Assembly (NCBI GenBank): GCA_023213395.1
Contig: CM041465.1
Span: forward strand, 196,051,741 to 196,115,740
Reading direction: 5' to 3'
DNA length: 64,000 bases
Origin: Cycas panzhihuaensis
Taxonomy: Eukaryota > Cycadophyta
In this document: positions 48,620 to 60,691 of the stretch, piece after piece
Position numbering within the stretch: the stretch's first letter is position 1
Layout of the letters: each line of letters starts with the position of its first letter
The notes under the pieces: generated by a model
The model's database searches: none
Told to the model about the DNA's origin: nothing
Seen by the model: the letters and a program-made list of their open reading frames with translations, nothing else
Position numbers and translations under genes: made by a program

Positions 48620-50060
48620 TATATACCTTACTTTAGCTCCTAACTAACCCAACCATCATCCTATCCACCATTCGGTCATATTTGGCCTATAATTAGTCTC
48701 TCTCTCGATGAACCTCCTCTAGTTGAGCTCATAGGTCAATGATCTGTGACTCTGCTCTAAGCATTGCCTCGAGTGGAGCCATGGTTACTAGTGCCACTAC
48801 CCCTAATCTAAGCCTAGAACTCATGCCCCTTAGTAGCCCACATCTCAATTTCCCTTATAATAGGGGAAAACATGACGATGCTTAGGAACACTGATGTTAG
48901 TTCTCTACTATCCATGATAGGAGGCTATCCCTCTATATAAACCATGGAAAGGAACTTATTGATCACTCATTGTACGAACTCTAGAGTAAGACTCCTATCT
49001 ACCAATGTAATAAGTATAATAGTCAATAACTCTAATATGATATAGGGAAATATCTAAAGTTGACCTAAAGGAAAGTAAATGAAATCAAGGCTAGAATCAA
49101 ATAAATCAATTAAAAGTAGAATAGATAAATAAGAGTATATACATTCATGAGGAATGATTGCCTCTCCTTTGCCAACTGCCTTGTGTGCTGCCTCTCCCTT
49201 GATAACCACCTCCTCCTTGGCCCTAACTACTAGTTTGTCCTTACCCACATCCTCCTCACTCACTACTTGCTCTAGCTCTACATCCTCCTCCTTCTCATTT
49301 GAGCTCTATTGGGCACTGCTATAGGAGTCTCTCGTATAACCATCCATCTTGAGCAAATTTAAAGATTTGGTAAATACTAAATGTGGTACTTGCTTAAGCT
49401 CACCTAAACTATGAAATCATGATGGCTATTGATGTATGAAAGAATTTGTATCCTCTATCGATTGTGGTCCCATCCTTGACTCTATCCCATAGAAGTGGTA
49501 AAAAAAAAACACTAAAGTAAGGTACAATATTAGAACCCTCCATATCCAACAGCCCTAATATGGTCCAATTGCATCCATGTGTTGGCCAGCATAAGGGTCA
49601 CCAATCCACCCTCTCACCTACCTTACTTCTATGAACTACCTCCATAAAACCTCTTGGCACCTCACTATAATTCTGTCTCTAAGGTATTTAGAATAGAATA
49701 ATGCATACAATCAATTTCCTCACCCAAGGAATCCCTAAACTTATTATGTGACACACACTACCTCCTCTCCTATCCTATTAACATTGTCCATAAAAAAACT
49801 AGGTAGTCACCTTATAAGCCTCATTTATGCTAAAGAGTGGTGCTAACTTTGGAGGAGCTCCACTTGATAGAAGTCTTAATAACCTCCTCACATCCCTCAC
49901 TATAATAGTAACATCCCCGATGCTTAGTAAATAGAATACCTAGATATGTCAATCATAATAGGACATAATGTTGATTAATAATGCTTAGCCTAAGACAAAC
50001 TAGCATGACATCACTACCCTCAATAGTTGGCAATGCCTGAACATACCCCTCTCCCTCTCT
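48620..50060 (-). pseudogene. Unidentified decayed coding-like region, antisense to element D
   Basis: On the minus strand, longer-than-chance fragments succeed one another: RDVRRLLRLLSSGAPPK near 49900, LAPLFSINEAYK near 49840, PLLWDRVKDGTTIDRGYKFF near 49480 and an acidic, lysine-rich tail at about 49054-49320. I do not recognise the protein. Tat-lineage elements such as Grande and Retand are known to carry antisense ORFs between pol and the 3' LTR, and the position fits. This could equally be another inserted sequence. Confidence 0.3.
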
Positions 50061-50340
50061 ATAATCATTTGGACTAGGCTTAACATAGGAAATTAACTAG
50101 TTAGGATCGTGAAGACCTGCATATTTTAGTCATAGATATACTGGTTAGGAGATGTGAGGTATTTGGGAGTTAGTTTTATTAAAATCTTAAAAATTTTACT
50201 TCATTACTTTGTACCATAGAGAGCCACCTTGTACTATAAAATTTTTTATGGTACTATTGTGTTTATGATGGTATTGCTAAGTTTTTTGCTGTATTGTGAG
50301 GGTTTACAATTGTGAATTTGTGGTGCCATGAAGATTCATA

Positions 50341-50341
50341 A

Positions 50342-50378
<37 letters not shown>

Positions 50379-50433
50379 GTATATATATGTATATATATAT
50401 GTATATATATGTATATATATATGTATATATACG

Positions 50434-50518
<85 letters not shown>

Positions 50519-50535
50519 GTATATATGTATATATG

Positions 50536-50567
<32 letters not shown>

Positions 50568-50580
50568 TATACATATATAC

Positions 50581-50623
<43 letters not shown>

Positions 50624-50640
50624 TACATATATATATATAC

Positions 50641-50687
<47 letters not shown>

Positions 50688-50708
50688 TATACATATATAT
50701 ATATATAT

Positions 50709-50741
<33 letters not shown>

Positions 50742-51012
50742 TATATACATATATATATACATATATACATATATATATACATATATACATATATATATAC
50801 ATATATACATATATATATACATATATACATATATATATACATATATACATATATATATACATATATACATATATATATACATATATACATATATATATAC
50901 ATATATACATATATATATACATATATATATACATATATACATATATACACATATATATACATATATACATATATATATACATATATACATATATATATAC
51001 ATATATATATAT
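50341..51012. repeat. Complex (AT)n array with strand-switched variants, 0.67 kb
   Basis: The left third (50341-50548) is TA repeat punctuated by TGTA; the rest (50571-51012) is TA repeat punctuated by TACA, its reverse complement. The pure TA centre lies near 50550-50570. From about 50735 to 50935 the right arm has a regular 20-base higher-order unit (two TAC-bearing steps of unequal length). Open frames here (Tyr-Ile strings) are artefacts of the repeat. Confidence 0.95.
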
Positions 51013-52620
51013 AAGCTAATAGGACTAAATATGATATATTCAAAGTGATTGGGGCATTAACTTACACCAATTTGGCCTCAAACAGGGCCCGATTCAGGCA
51101 CTGCTTGATTAAAAAATCCTAAACTAGGGCACCACTCTAGCTAAAATAAAAATTTATAAATAAAAACAAAATTTTAAATTCAATAATGGGTTGCACTCAC
51201 TAGGTCTAGTATGATGATAGCCATGGTTGAGTTATGATCCCAATGGCTCTACCCACATGTGATTTTGATAATCAGTTTACCTATAATCTCTCCTAGAATA
51301 CTAGTAAGTGAAAAAGGATATAATTTTCTTAATAAATTGTCTTAACTCATGATGGTGAAAATGAAAATAAAACCTATTGAAAACATGATTTTATATGGGT
51401 CATAACTTGACTAACAAGCATCTATTTTTCCTCCCATCTATCTCATTGGGATCCTGTTTAATCAGACTCCACTTTGGAACCTTTGCCATAATTGTTTGCT
51501 TCATACATCATTTTAGTTTTTTGGCTCAATACCCCTCTATTTTTATCATTAATGCATGCCATTAATGACTCTATTTTACTCTGAGAAGTCACCCTAAGCA
51601 ATCTATCTCCGTATATACTCATGTTTATAGTCCACAACATTATCATGGAATATTAGGTCTCAATTTCATACCCTTAATAGCTTGCTATGTATCAAGTATT
51701 GCTTGCCCCTTCTTTTTATGCATGCTTTGTACTCCTTCCACCGAGAGACAACTTTATCTTTTGTACAACCAAGCCTATAACTTATTATTACAATCCCTAG
51801 TTGACCACACTACTAGTTTATAGATGTTTTATTGCTATCAGTATCTCCTCTACCAAGCCTTAGGTAGTCCCATTGGTCCCTCATAATATTTTATATACAA
51901 TCATTTAGCTTGTAGATGACTTGTTCTCATAATTTGCTACTTAGACCTTTAACCTTATGCTCATACGTTTCTTATGCTTATAGACCACCATACTAAATTA
52001 CATCACGTTTGAACCTTATTATAAGAAATAGTCCTAGCTCCTCATGGTCACCTACTCAAGGACCCCATTTCACACATGTGCCATATGATAATACTTAGAT
52101 TTCTTATATGAATTGCTTATAATGACCCTACAATTTGGCCCTCTTCACTAGTCCCTCAAGACTTGGTTGTATTATTACTTTATTAAATTACTAGTTGTTG
52201 CAGTCAGTTTACCCAATCTCCTATGAGTTGACCCATTACCATGCTCCTTTCACCTTGATAAAGGCTCTATGTATTTATGCACTTTTGGAAAAAAGAAGAA
52301 AAAGGAAAGGATATATATATAGATACAAAGAGTTATTAGTTGTGCATACATACTACCACCTTCTTGGTATCTAGGATAGGTCACATATCTATGTCATTTC
52401 CACCTATAATGTGTAGGTTGGGCCTCATCATATGGGCTATTTAGGTCCTTCAAATTTGGTTTTTAGGTCCATCATGATCCCAATCATGATCAAAACCTAC
52501 TAACTGTGGCTAAAGCCTAAAATAGATTATGAAATTGGGTTGTGATGCTAATATAGAGTCATTCATGGGGTTTGTGTTTAACTCATTATTTTGGTCAAAG
52601 CCTACATACTAACCTAAGCC
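51013..52620. other. Unassigned stretch upstream of aRNH
   Basis: No domain recognised on either strand. By position it may be decayed internal sequence of the Tat-like element; I saw nothing that proves it. Confidence 0.35.
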
Positions 52621-53130
52621 TTTGTGATATTGGTTGATTCTTGTTATTCCTCTTTATTCATCAAGTTTATTTTAAGTTTGATTTTGTATATCCTCTTGGC
52701 ATTGATCATCCTTACTAATGGAGGTAGCCATGGGAATCATATCGCTTTTACTATAACTTGGACCATTTATGATCACTTAGGACACCTCTTTATTGTCTCT
52801 AGAGTCTATTTGCTTATAGCAAGTAATGACATAGTTAAATATACTATCATCATAAAAGCCTTAATTGATGCTTTATGGGTTCACCATGGCCTTATTATTT
52901 TGTATTCTAACTCCTAGCTTGTAGTGTCTTAACTTACACAAGTCTACAAGGTTTGTTGCCCTTAATTATAAGCCCTTGTTGACCAAGTTAGGTTCTTCTT
53001 AGCATAGTTTGTTGTAGTTAGTATTTACTATGTCCCACACAGACACAACACTGGGATGAATTTATTAGTTGATTTTATCCTCAAGCATCGTTTACCATAA
53101 GCAAGAAACCCTCCTTCAACCGAATGAGCC
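52621..53130 (+). pseudogene. Archaeal-type RNase H (aRNH) fossil of a Tat-lineage element
   Basis: A single plus-strand frame from about 52624, crossing four or five stops, shows the landmarks of an aRNH domain in order: NGGSHGN (normally DGGSRGN, near 52711), a WTIYD.LGH strand, ASNDIVKYT (normally A.N..AEY.) followed by IIKALIDAL, YSNS then LVVS and LTQVYKV (normally YSDSQLVV..LTG.Y.V), and a C-terminal VPHRHNT...LLVDF (normally VPR..N..AD.LA). Three catalytic acids have changed to N, K and N, each explicable by G-to-A. The domain removes RNA from RNA-DNA hybrids; as a second RNase H it is known in Tat-type Ty3 elements. It is separated from the D integrase by other sequence, so whether it belongs to the same element is unsure. 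Confidence 0.7.
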
Positions 53131-53193
53131 CTTTATTGATACTATTCCTTAGGAGGCAAGCCCTCCTATCATCACCTCTAAGGGGCATTCACT

Positions 53194-54047
53194 AAAGAGG
53201 CTAAACTATGGTGACAACCCTAGGCATCTTTAGCTCATTGTGGAAGCTTGACTAAGCTGTCACCTTTCCTTTTTCCTTTAGTAAGAGCCTGAACTCCCAC
53301 CCATGGTTCAAAGCAAGGGTAAACTACTATGTATATGTATATGCATTTGTATATATTTTGACTAAGTTATGACCTTCCCAAGGAGTATTACTCCTTGCAC
53401 ACCCATAACATCGCCCTTGTCTATCTTTATTATTTTTATTTCCTACTTTATTCATTTCCTTTTCTAGCAAAATTACTCAAAAGAAAAAATAATACAAAAA
53501 TAAGGTAAAATCATAAAAAAAAAAAAATGAAAATATAAAAAATTATAAAATAACTAAAAATCCTAAAAATAATATAAAATAACAAAAAATACAAAAGAAA
53601 TATAAAACAAAAAAAAACTAAAAACTTATCTCCAAGACAAGCCCAAATAACTCCTTCTCTAAAAGATAGCCACTAATGAGGCTAAACTATAGTGACCTAC
53701 CTTAATACTCGATGTCCTTTCACTTGGCATTTGAAGCAGTTCTTTGTTTGTCCAAGTCACTTGGCTTTTGAGCCTAATGTTTGGCTATTACACCCACCTT
53801 ATCTTATTATTGAAGTAATTTCCCAACCACCGAAGATCACTCTAAAAGTTAGCGACTAATAAGGATAAACTATGGTAGCCCCATTCATTCTTGTCTAGGT
53901 TTATCATGACAATTGGCCTATCTTATTTGATCTAGTCATAAACCCATCATCCTTCCTAGCCAATACACCTCTGACTTAACATGCCAATGTGGCTAAACTA
54001 AGGGTAACACCTTTTGGTTACCTATTAATGAGGTAAAACTATGGTAG
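53194..54047 (+). repeat. Dispersed repeats, core TAATGAGGCTAAACTATGGT, in 3' UTR
   Basis: Five copies at 53194, 53674, 53857, 53987 and 54026, spaced 480, 183, 130 and 39 bases. Each has the core (T)AATGAGGCTAAACTA with one to four changes, then TGGTRG or AGTGAC. A related looser set sits at 21991-22320. Between the first two copies is a very A-rich strip (about 53470-53640). Confidence 0.8.
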
Positions 54048-54149
54048 ACCTAGCCTTTATTTACAAATATATATAAGTATACTATTGGACTAACCAGATC
54101 TTTATTGATAACAATTACTATCCTTTAACCACAAGTTAAAGAGGCTCTA

Positions 54150-54165
54150 TTGCCAAGGGGGCAAA
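54150..54165 (+). promoter_or_regulatory. Probable polypurine tract of element D
   Basis: GCCAAGGGGGCAAA precedes the point where similarity to the left LTR begins (54166). This is where a plus-strand primer is expected, and G-rich tracts followed by CAAA occur in Tat-like elements. Confidence 0.5.
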
Positions 54166-56605
54166 TATTTCCTCTAAACTAGGAATAACATGGATATTAT
54201 GGCAATGAGTAAGTGAAGGTGTGCACTCACTCTTCTATTTTGTTTATTATTTACCATTTTACATTACTTGATTGTATGTGTATACTTTTGTTTGCTTATT
54301 AACTAGCTTGGTGAGCCATGTTTTCTTTAGCTGATGATAATTTTGACATTGGTCAATGGTGATTTAGTCTACCCTTTCAGCTTGCCAAGCTAGGAAAGGT
54401 TATTTAATACTCTTACAAGGTCTTGTTGGTCCGCTTTCCTCATTGTTTGTTTTGTTTTTATTATCTTTTCTCTTATTTTGCTTTTATTTTCATCCTATTT
54501 TCTATCATTTTCTTACTGTCTAGTTCATCCTATATTCTTTCCTACATGCCACATTACTTGATGACTAGTCACTTTGATTTTTGTATATCAAAGTGACTAT
54601 TTACCAAATAAAAGTGATACCATGAAGTTCTTCATGGTATTGCAAATAACTTTATGGTACGATTATCACTAACCAAAAATTAATTCGAGGGCATTAAATA
54701 ATGTATTTATTACACCTATGTAGTTTATAATCGATGTTTATCAACCACGTGCTTTACCATGTCAATTTTAATAAGCTCAAGGAGCCTTATCACATAAAAA
54801 TGCATATGGATTCACATGGTTTTGGAGGAAATCCATGGGCAAGACCTATGGATTTAGATCTATTATTTTTTATGATACCATGGGCTAGAAACCAGCTAAA
54901 CCTCGCTCTCATCTATTTAACCTCCCATATTTTCAATGAATTAACCTATTGTTATAATATTAAATTTTTATTAAGATTTAGTGATGAAATTGATCTACAC
55001 CCTTTTATCTTTATCTTAGCTTAGAGATTAATGATCTAATGATGCTAAAGTGCCCTAGAGTTGGACAATCCAACCATTGGTTCCTTCTCTATTTAGTGCG
55101 ATGAGGTAATCCTCCCACAACATTATTGGTAAGTTAATTCTATATTATGTTTATGTTTTTTCTACTTTGGATGAGCTAAGTATCACTTAGTTCAACTCTT
55201 GTTAGCTTTCTTTTACTTTATTGCCTACTTGTTATTTTGTCCATAGGCCAAGAGACGTTGCAGGAGAAAATTATAACTAAGTACTACTTAGTTTTCCATC
55301 ATATTTAGGAGATTTACGATCCATTTATGAGGCTTTAATCTTTATCTTACTAAGCTATTAGTTTGTGTGCTCCTAGCAGCTATTTCTTGATATTTTAGGC
55401 ATATTTTTCCATAGTCTTGGTTTCTTCTTTTTGTGTGTGCTCTTTGTTTACATTACATGTAGAGCACATTGACATGATTGCAGGTTTTAGGAGTGCTTTA
55501 GAGTGGTATTAACCCCTTCTTTTCATTCTCATCTCTTATATCTTCTCCTTCATAAGATTGGGTGCCTATTATGCAACCAAAATGCTACTAGATTTTTGTC
55601 ATGAGTTTTCCAAAGCATAAGGTAAGCCTAACTTTTGATTGTTGAGGCTTTTTATGGTATTTTGAAGTTAACCGACAAAGTTTTTATCATCATATAATGA
55701 TATGGCAAGTAGAAATGCTATTGAATTTTCTTTAAAAATCTAGCTCTTTATCATATGATAACTTAATCTTGGTTTGAGCTCATATGCCACTTGGGGAAGA
55801 AAGAAAATTGCAAAAAGCATAGAGTTTAGTAAACAAAGTGATTTGTTAGGTACCCCTTCAAACCCTACTTAAAAGTAATCATTCCTTTATTTTCTTTCTA
55901 TTTAAAGAAGAAGAATAAAAAAAGAAAAAGGGAAAAGTATTCCTAGATTTCTCATTTTATTTCAAAAAGGAGATATGCAAGGGAAGGGAAAGTAGGATTA
56001 TTTGTTGATTTACATTAATATGCTTCCCTTATATCCTTGATCTAGTAGGAGTAAGCTTGTATTGAAAAAAAGAAGAAGGAGAAAACAAATAAAATAAAAA
56101 AGAGGACAAAATAAATAAAAAAGATAAAAAGAATATTTTCTTTCCTTTGTGCATTACACTGCATTGCATATTTATTATGCGTGTTTTGCTTGCATATTTA
56201 AGGGCCTAGGAAAAAGAGAGTATCACACTTATTGCAAGTCCTCAAACTCATGAGGTTAAAACGTGCATGTTAATTGGGACTACTTGCTAAGTGCATCTAA
56301 TTAAAAAATATATATAGTTGTAATAGATTTGTTTGTGCTTAACGACTAACTTGCCTTAGGTGTTATTACCCTTTTCTAGCTCGTATTTGTCATATTATAG
56401 AGGCACATTGCCGTTGGTCCATAACTATCCCTAAAATGATAAATTTTAGTCCTTACACATGCATACAAGAGATGTGCAAGTGTGCTATGAGGGGTATATG
56501 CTCACACCCATCCCTACATAATCTTCAGTGCCCTAGAGATTTACTGTAAGATTACATTTACGTGTTCTTCCTCTCACTTGATCGTGTTCAATTACCATAC
56601 TTGTT
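54166..56605 (+). repeat. Right LTR of element D (Y2)
   Basis: 2.4-kb direct repeat of 11875-14200. The opening TATTTCC corresponds to TGTTTCTC of the left copy, implying a decayed TG end. Similarity stops at about 56605, where the sequence changes to block W1. Confidence 0.65.
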
Positions 56606-58830
56606 AGTGATGGATTCTGACATCATATTGTGTGCTTATGAATTAAAGCTAAAGTCTTAAGAGCTTTAAGGAGGTGGACAACACTCTTGTATCAACTAAA
56701 AACACTCATTCAATTTACTTACACCGCTCATTAAATGTTCTTACATTACTGAAGCTATCTATATATGATACTTATCCTCTTAAAGATGTCATTATAGTCC
56801 TTTGTGAAATGTTATTAGATGGAGTTAGTAACCTAAGAAAGGTTGTGGATTATTAAGGCAATGATATAAATATATATTAGTGCCAAATGTTAGGGATCTT
56901 TATGTGACTTTTATTTTATTTTTACTTAGCTTCTACCTATTACCTATTTTCAAACTTTGGAATTGTCAAACGTTTAGTAAGTTAAGCTTTTAGGAGATTA
57001 AGATTTAGGTTGCAAGTTAGGATTTAGAAAGTTTCAAGTCACTAGCCCTATCATGGAGGGAGGGGATGTAAAAAGGAATGCATGCTAAGTTAAGAAGCTA
57101 AAAGATGTGACTTTGAAGTAAAGGTCTCAAAACTAAATGAGAAGAAAAACAAAAAGGATGTAAATGCACATGTATATATGGGCACACAAAGTGGCTATGC
57201 CAACATATAACTCCATAGATTATAATGTCATGCCATTGTCTCTTAGTCTCACATGTTAGATAATTGTGGTTATAATCTATGGCAATTGAGCATAGGCATA
57301 AGATCAGGCATACTCTAAAACTAAAAACACACCAAAGAAGAAATACAAAAGATCTTGTTACTTATTCTTTATCCCTTAAGTCAAATTAAAAAAAAGAAAA
57401 TGAAAAGGTACATTTCTAGGAGTTTATGGTTTGATTACCAAAGTGTGTTGACTTTGCATTCTTGTAAATTACGAGAATTTATAACCACTACCTTGAGTGG
57501 CTTTTGAACTTTTTACTATTTTGCAAATTTTAAACTCATCACTTTACAAACCACAAAGAATTTATATCCTTATGAAGTTAGAAGATATCACCTAATTGCA
57601 AGCAAAGAATTTATATCCTTATGAAGTTAGAAGATATCACCTCATTGTAAGCTCAAATGTTACGTTCTTTATACAAGTGATGAAGCCCTCACCACTTTAG
57701 CAATGTTGAATTTTGCCACTTGGTAAAGTTGTGAATCTTACTTGTTCGTCAAAACATCAAAATTCTATAGCCTTTTCTTATACACCACATGTTCTCTATT
57801 TGAGAGTCTTAAGAACCGAAAAAGAAGATTAGTCTAATAGGTAGTAAACTTATTTCAATTTATATATAATATAAAATTTTATTATCTTATGTATGTGGGA
57901 TTATTCAAAGTTAAACCACATTCATAGAATATGAAACCCAATTTTGATTGCCTATAATTCTTTAACTAGTGGTCTAAATTTAGAGTGCTATATCTCATTA
58001 GGAAGATCTAAGAAAGCTCTTTGTAATCATGCTCAATTTTGTATTTATTATTAGACTTTGTAATTATGGATTCTGACATCATACTATGGACTTATGAATT
58101 AAAGCTAAAGCCTTAAGAACTTGAAGGAGGTAGATGACATTATTGTGCTTATCAATGATCTTGCAACACTTATTCAATTCACCTACACCATTTATTGAAT
58201 GTTCTTGCACTACTTATTAAATAAGCTAGCCAGTGCATGATTCTTATCCTATGAAGGACATCATTAAGAGTGCTTTGAAATCTTATTAGAGGGAGTTAAT
58301 AACCAAAAGAATGTTGTGGATTAATAAGGTAGTGAAATTCTATTATAAACATATATGAATGGAAAATGTTAGAGATATTTATATGTCATTTACTCTATTA
58401 TTACTTGGCTTATGCTTATTTCTAATTTTTAGATTTTTATATCATTAAACATTTAGCAATTTAAGATTTAGGATGTAAGCTAGGATTTGGGAAGTCCCAA
58501 CTCATTAGCACTCTCATGGAGAGAATGGGTATAAAAGGGAAGATGAAGGTAAGATATGTCAAGTCTAGAAGCTAAAAGATTCGACTAAGGAATAAAGGGC
58601 TCAAAATTAGATGAGAAGAAAAGTAAAAAGGATGGAAATGCACTTGTATATGTAGGTCTCTAAAGTGGTTATGTTGACATGTAACTCCATAGATACTAGT
58701 GTCATGCCCATTGTCAACCATGGCTTGTAAGTTACATAAGCATGGGAATAATCTATAGGAGTCAAGTAGAAGCATATGATTAAGCACACTCTAACCTAAA
58801 AGTAGACAAAAGAAAAAACTAAAGCATGTT
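56606..58830. repeat. Tandem duplication W1-Z2-W2 (right flank of D)
   Basis: W1 (about 56606-57345) and W2 (about 58060-58830) match from ATGGATTCTGACATCATA (56612 and 58068) through GAGTTAGTAACC/GAGTTAATAACC and AAGCTAAAAGAT to the CACACTCTAA/CATACTCTAA region. Between them lies Z2 (57346-58055), related to Z1 left of element D. The ancestral locus therefore read Z1-W1-Z2-W2 with a period of about 1.46 kb. Neither block has a coding domain that I recognise. Confidence 0.75.
57555..57652. repeat. 49-bp tandem duplication within Z2
   Basis: AAAGAATTTATATCCTTATG starts at 57555 and at 57604; the two units differ at about two positions, so this duplication is recent. Absent from Z1. Confidence 0.9.
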
Positions 58831-60691
58831 AAAAATGAAACAAGTAATAACAATAAATGGAAATATATACTCCTCTATGAAGAGACAAATATTATATAAA
58901 AGTCTCTTGGAGACTAACAATACTATCAGGGCACATGTTCACTAATGTTTCAAGTCTTAAAGCCTTATACTATGCACTACTTCCCCTAAGAGGATGGACT
59001 TATCATATGTAGCTTAACCATAGATATCTACATCATACTAAACTAGGAAAAGCATGGGAGGATTGATGAGAAGTAAGACACAAAGGAATAAGACCCTAGA
59101 TTAATGACCTACTTATGGATTAATCTATGGGGACTCTCGCATCCAATAACATCTCACCCATGAGTGTGGGAAGTTTAATTGTGCCTGCATCTAATTTTAG
59201 ATAATATAAACTCCTTATAGGTGAATAAGAGGAAAATGATTCATTCTTAATAGATAACATGGTGGTCCCTTAACTTTCTTGTTTGGAATACAATAAAAGT
59301 ATTTGTCTTGTCTTAAGTACAAGGATAGTCAATGATTGATTGAGTCTAGATGAAAATAGTCCTTCCCTCAACATAGTAGGGGCTAGGCATATGGAAAGGA
59401 CAAATAAAGAATATAACCTAAAAATACAACTGGCATGCAAATTTATTTATATGCAAACAACAAACAACCTAAGTTAAAACTTGACACATACCAAAAAATC
59501 TAAGTAAAAGAAATGAGTTAGTCAATCAAGTAAGCAACTAAGAATGTCATAAGTACATGCCACTAAGATATCTAATTAGGTTCCTTAGTGCTCTTATACT
59601 TGGATATCACTATCAAAAAGAAAAGGAAAAGTTCCCTTTTATCCCTTTACAATGATATGAGAGGTAGAGGTATATAATTATCTTTATGTTTTTTTTTTAA
59701 TCTTTTCTCTTCTTCCTATGTTTTATTTTTATTTTTTTTATTTAGGCATTCTAAAGTTAGGTACAAGAGAGAACACACAAATAAAAAATTATTATATAAG
59801 GAGGTGTTATGTAAACCCTTTTATGACATAATATGAAAATGATTTGAGAAAAAGTAATGAATGCCTATTTAATCAAAATAACTACTTATGCTAAATTAAA
59901 AATGAAGTAACATAAAATAGGTCTAATGACCAACATAAGTAAGAAAGTAAAATAAGTGAAATAAATACCAAGTGAACTTGTGCACACAAAGTACTTATAG
60001 AAGGGACACCTCAGATCCATGCTATAATATGATTCACTCCTTAGAGATAGCAACTCAATATTGGGAGAAGAAAAGAAAGATGACTACATACCAACTGAGG
60101 TAGCAATGAGAAAGAGAGACCGATATCATAAGGCAAAATAAGAAGTTAGTTCTTGGCAACAACTATAACAAAGAGAGAATATGTTAAAGAAGAAACCAAA
60201 GTGAATAATTCAAAAGGACTAAAAGCAATAAGAATACACTTCATAGAATAAGATTCAGCAAAAAGTTCCATAAATGAAACTAATAAGTAAAATTAAGAAG
60301 AGTTACCAAAAATGATCCTAAAAATAGATCAAGATAAAAGCATAAAAAAAAAGAGATAGAATAACCATAAATGAATCCACAATAAGCCTTGAATGGAAGT
60401 ATGATTTAACAGCCAATGAGATGAAAAAAGCTACATAAGGAAAAGGTAAGAAAAACAACAACAAAAGCCACATGATATGTGGGAACTTTAAGATTAGAAA
60501 ATGCCATAAACTAGAAGGAAAGTAAACAAAACAGATGACCAAGATATTAATAATAAAAAGCCTTAATAGTCACCACTTATCACCAATTTAGTGTTGGAAT
60601 AAAATAGGTGGAGTTACAGTAGTAAAACTAATAAAAAGAATTATAACAAAAGCCAAATGAAGCCACTACCAAAATCCCTCTAATAAGAAGG
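58831..60691. other. AT-rich stretch, no gene seen
   Basis: No domain-bearing frame, LTR or shared repeat. Short minus-strand frames (for example 60318-60542) are hydrophobic low-complexity translations. Confidence 0.45.

Larger units (their letters stand above)
11875..56605 (+). mobile_element. Giant composite Ty3/gypsy element D (Tat/Athila type, very old)
   Basis: Proposed single old insertion, swollen to 44.7 kb by nested elements. Evidence: LTR-like direct repeats at 11875-14200 and 54166-56605; gag-pol on the plus strand directly after the left repeat; a purine tract (AAGGGGG, about 54155-54161) directly before the right repeat; and outer flanks Z1 and W1 that are adjacent in the related array Z2-W2 at 57346-58830. 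Removing copia A leaves about 20 kb. Heavy pol decay and LTRs of roughly 80% identity agree with great age. Uncertainty: the 3' part (48.6-54.2 kb) has its own aRNH and a second set of 3'-UTR repeats, so it may come from a second Tat-like element rather than from the same one. Clean target duplications were not resolved. Confidence 0.55.

Noticed and set aside
50263-51048. Several open frames of more than 200 codons on both strands
   Set aside because: They translate to Tyr-Ile-rich strings from the (AT)n array; a simple repeat without stops, not a gene.
57555-57652. 49-bp duplication as a target-site duplication
   Set aside because: Units are adjacent with nothing inserted between them, so this is a simple tandem duplication.
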